64,000 nucleotides of DNA from Acidiferrobacterales bacterium. Its GTDB lineage: Bacteria > Pseudomonadota > Gammaproteobacteria > Acidiferrobacterales > SZUA-150. Location of the stretch: contig CAMYII010000040.1 in the NCBI GenBank assembly GCA_947258385.1, positions 130,946 to 194,945 on the forward strand, in the 5' to 3' direction. The position numbers and the translations under genes were made by a program. The notes beneath the pieces were generated by a model that made no database searches, was not told the origin of the DNA, and worked only from the letters and a program-made list of their open reading frames with translations. This document shows positions 63,158 through 64,000 of this stretch, piece by piece. The first letter of the stretch is position 1, and each line of letters begins with the position of its first letter.

Positions 63158-63707
63158 TAGCTTTCTCCATTTTCTTTTGGCGATCCCCTCAAAAAGCCAG
63201 GGCGGTCAGCCGAATACACCGGTAGCAACCCAAGTGGCACAAGGTGGTGGCAAGACGCCCTGCTGCTGTTTTCTGGGACTTGTAAGTTAGTACAGCGAAC
63301 CTTTCCGCTCCATCGACATCCGAGCGCAGCGGAGGGGGGCGGGGTCGGGTCACACGAACCTCGACAGAGGCGGCGAACCGATACACACCTTGGCAATCGA
63401 ACCCCCTACATTTGGCCAACGAGCTAACTGAAAGTTCCTAAAAGGCCTGCAAGGTTCCCAAAAGAGTTCGAATCAACCGAAGTAATTGAAATACTGCAAG
63501 AAAGTGATAAGAACGAGGCAGAATAACACCATAAGCGGTATAAATTGGCTGATAAAAACATTGCGTGCCTGAACGACGTGAAGAAATGCCATTGGGGTGT
63601 CAATACCTTCCTGCTCCCGGCCACGGCTGGCCCGCGGCCGGGGATGACATCGGTGTGGTCCCGCTCACGTAGGGCTCTTCCCTTAAACCTATAACCCTTG
63701 ATCCCCT
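63158..63707. other. intergenic region with a hairpin at 63616-63642
   Basis: About 550 bases. CCCGGCCACGG, loop CTGGC, CCGCGGCCGGG is a stem with one mismatch, with the same core as at 55801-55823. Small ORFs on the minus strand around 63157-63420 show no protein character. Confidence 0.45.
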
Positions 63708-64000
63708 CTAAGGCGTTGTCAGGCAGTTTGCCTTATATGCGGCCTTGATCTCGTCTTGTAACTGCAGCATATCAACCCAAGGCCCATATAAATGCTCGAC
63801 TACAGGAAACACTTGCGGATACCTCACATCGGGTTCGGCGGTGCTGCAGCTGTCGATATATTCCTGGTAGTTCGATCTCGGAAAGAAGACGGGATAGCCG
63901 GCATCGACACGTTTCTTCATCCAGTTCGGTGCCCCATCGGGACCCACGCCGGACCAATCGGTGAGATGATTGAAATACGCCGGCCTGTCTTGAGTTATGA
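63708..64000 (-). CDS. C-terminal part of an unknown protein (5' end outside window)
   Basis: The frame stays open to the window edge and ends at TAG 63708. About 97 residues are visible, rich in aromatic residues and Pro (RPAYFNHLTDWSG, YPVFFPRSNYQEYIDSC, VVEHLYGPWVDMLQLQDE). Two Cys in the last third. No known domain. No membrane helix in the visible part. Confidence 0.55.
   Translation of the reverse strand, partial: ITQDRPAYFNHLTDWSGVGPDGAPNWMKKRVDAGYPVFFPRSNYQEYIDSCSTAEPDVRYPQVFPVVEHLYGPWVDMLQLQDEIKAAYKANCLTTP

Overview
The window looks like the chromosome of a gammaproteobacterium, GC-rich (by eye a little under 60 percent), of an environmental and probably chemolithotrophic kind. The clues are a DsrC-like sulfur-relay protein, a DUF5062 gene (a family I know mainly from gammaproteobacteria), a ynbABC-like phospholipid operon, a Cpx-like two-component set and several periplasmic metal-handling proteins. 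I see no rRNA, tRNA, CRISPR array, prophage or intact insertion sequence.

Layout. 0-5.4 kb: the end of a membrane protein, a MORN-repeat lipoprotein, two small secreted proteins and a membrane histidine kinase. 5.4-12.7 kb: a two-subunit molybdenum hydroxylase, a DsrC-like protein, a TatD-type hydrolase with an exported protein, a PHP phosphoesterase and a porin. 13.3-20.0 kb: a heavy-metal RND efflux operon (His-rich small protein, outer membrane factor, adaptor, pump, DUF3147 protein). 20.3-32.3 kb: a GDSL esterase, an MFS carrier with a MITE-like element upstream, ZntB, MscS, a YqhA-type protein, a Cache-type sensor, hydrolases and a SleB-type protein. 32.6-37.4 kb: a DUF1858 protein, a DUF411 protein and a tight four-gene operon homologous to E. 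coli ynbABC with an added plsC-type acyltransferase. 37.5-41.1 kb: an ECF sigma/anti-sigma locus with a cupredoxin and a small secreted protein. 41-50 kb: an FAH-family enzyme, a GAF histidine kinase, a zinc-ribbon protein, a PLD-family enzyme, an exported hydroxyacid dehydrogenase and decayed material. 50-55.3 kb: a PHA-system protein and a GbsR-controlled module (DCC protein, TIGR01777 epimerase, DUF4166). 55.9-64 kb: an outer membrane barrel, a third DUF1858 paralogue, DUF5062 and DUF1244 proteins, a conserved 469-residue protein, a Cpx-like kinase/regulator/chaperone set and a beta-propeller gene.

The strongest new signals are regulatory. First, three promoters at the sigma locus share exactly GGGAATAA-N15-AGTTA. 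They lie upstream of the sigma gene, the cupredoxin gene and the small secreted-protein gene, which defines a likely ECF regulon. Second, near-identical palindromes precede both the GbsR-type regulator and the operon beside it. Third, three 10-bp-phased GTTAC repeats lie between the response regulator and the chaperone gene.

The window is also rich in broken genes. The sigma factor has an in-frame ochre codon, the cupredoxin and a double zinc-ribbon gene are frameshifted, and a TPR-containing gene is disrupted by an exact 16-bp tandem duplication. The propeller gene has a stop just after its signal peptide, an AT-rich lipoprotein gene has decayed beside a duplicated promoter segment, and a DUF4382-like tail survives as a remnant. 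Some may be sequence errors. The tandem duplication and the decayed lipoprotein gene are hard to explain that way.
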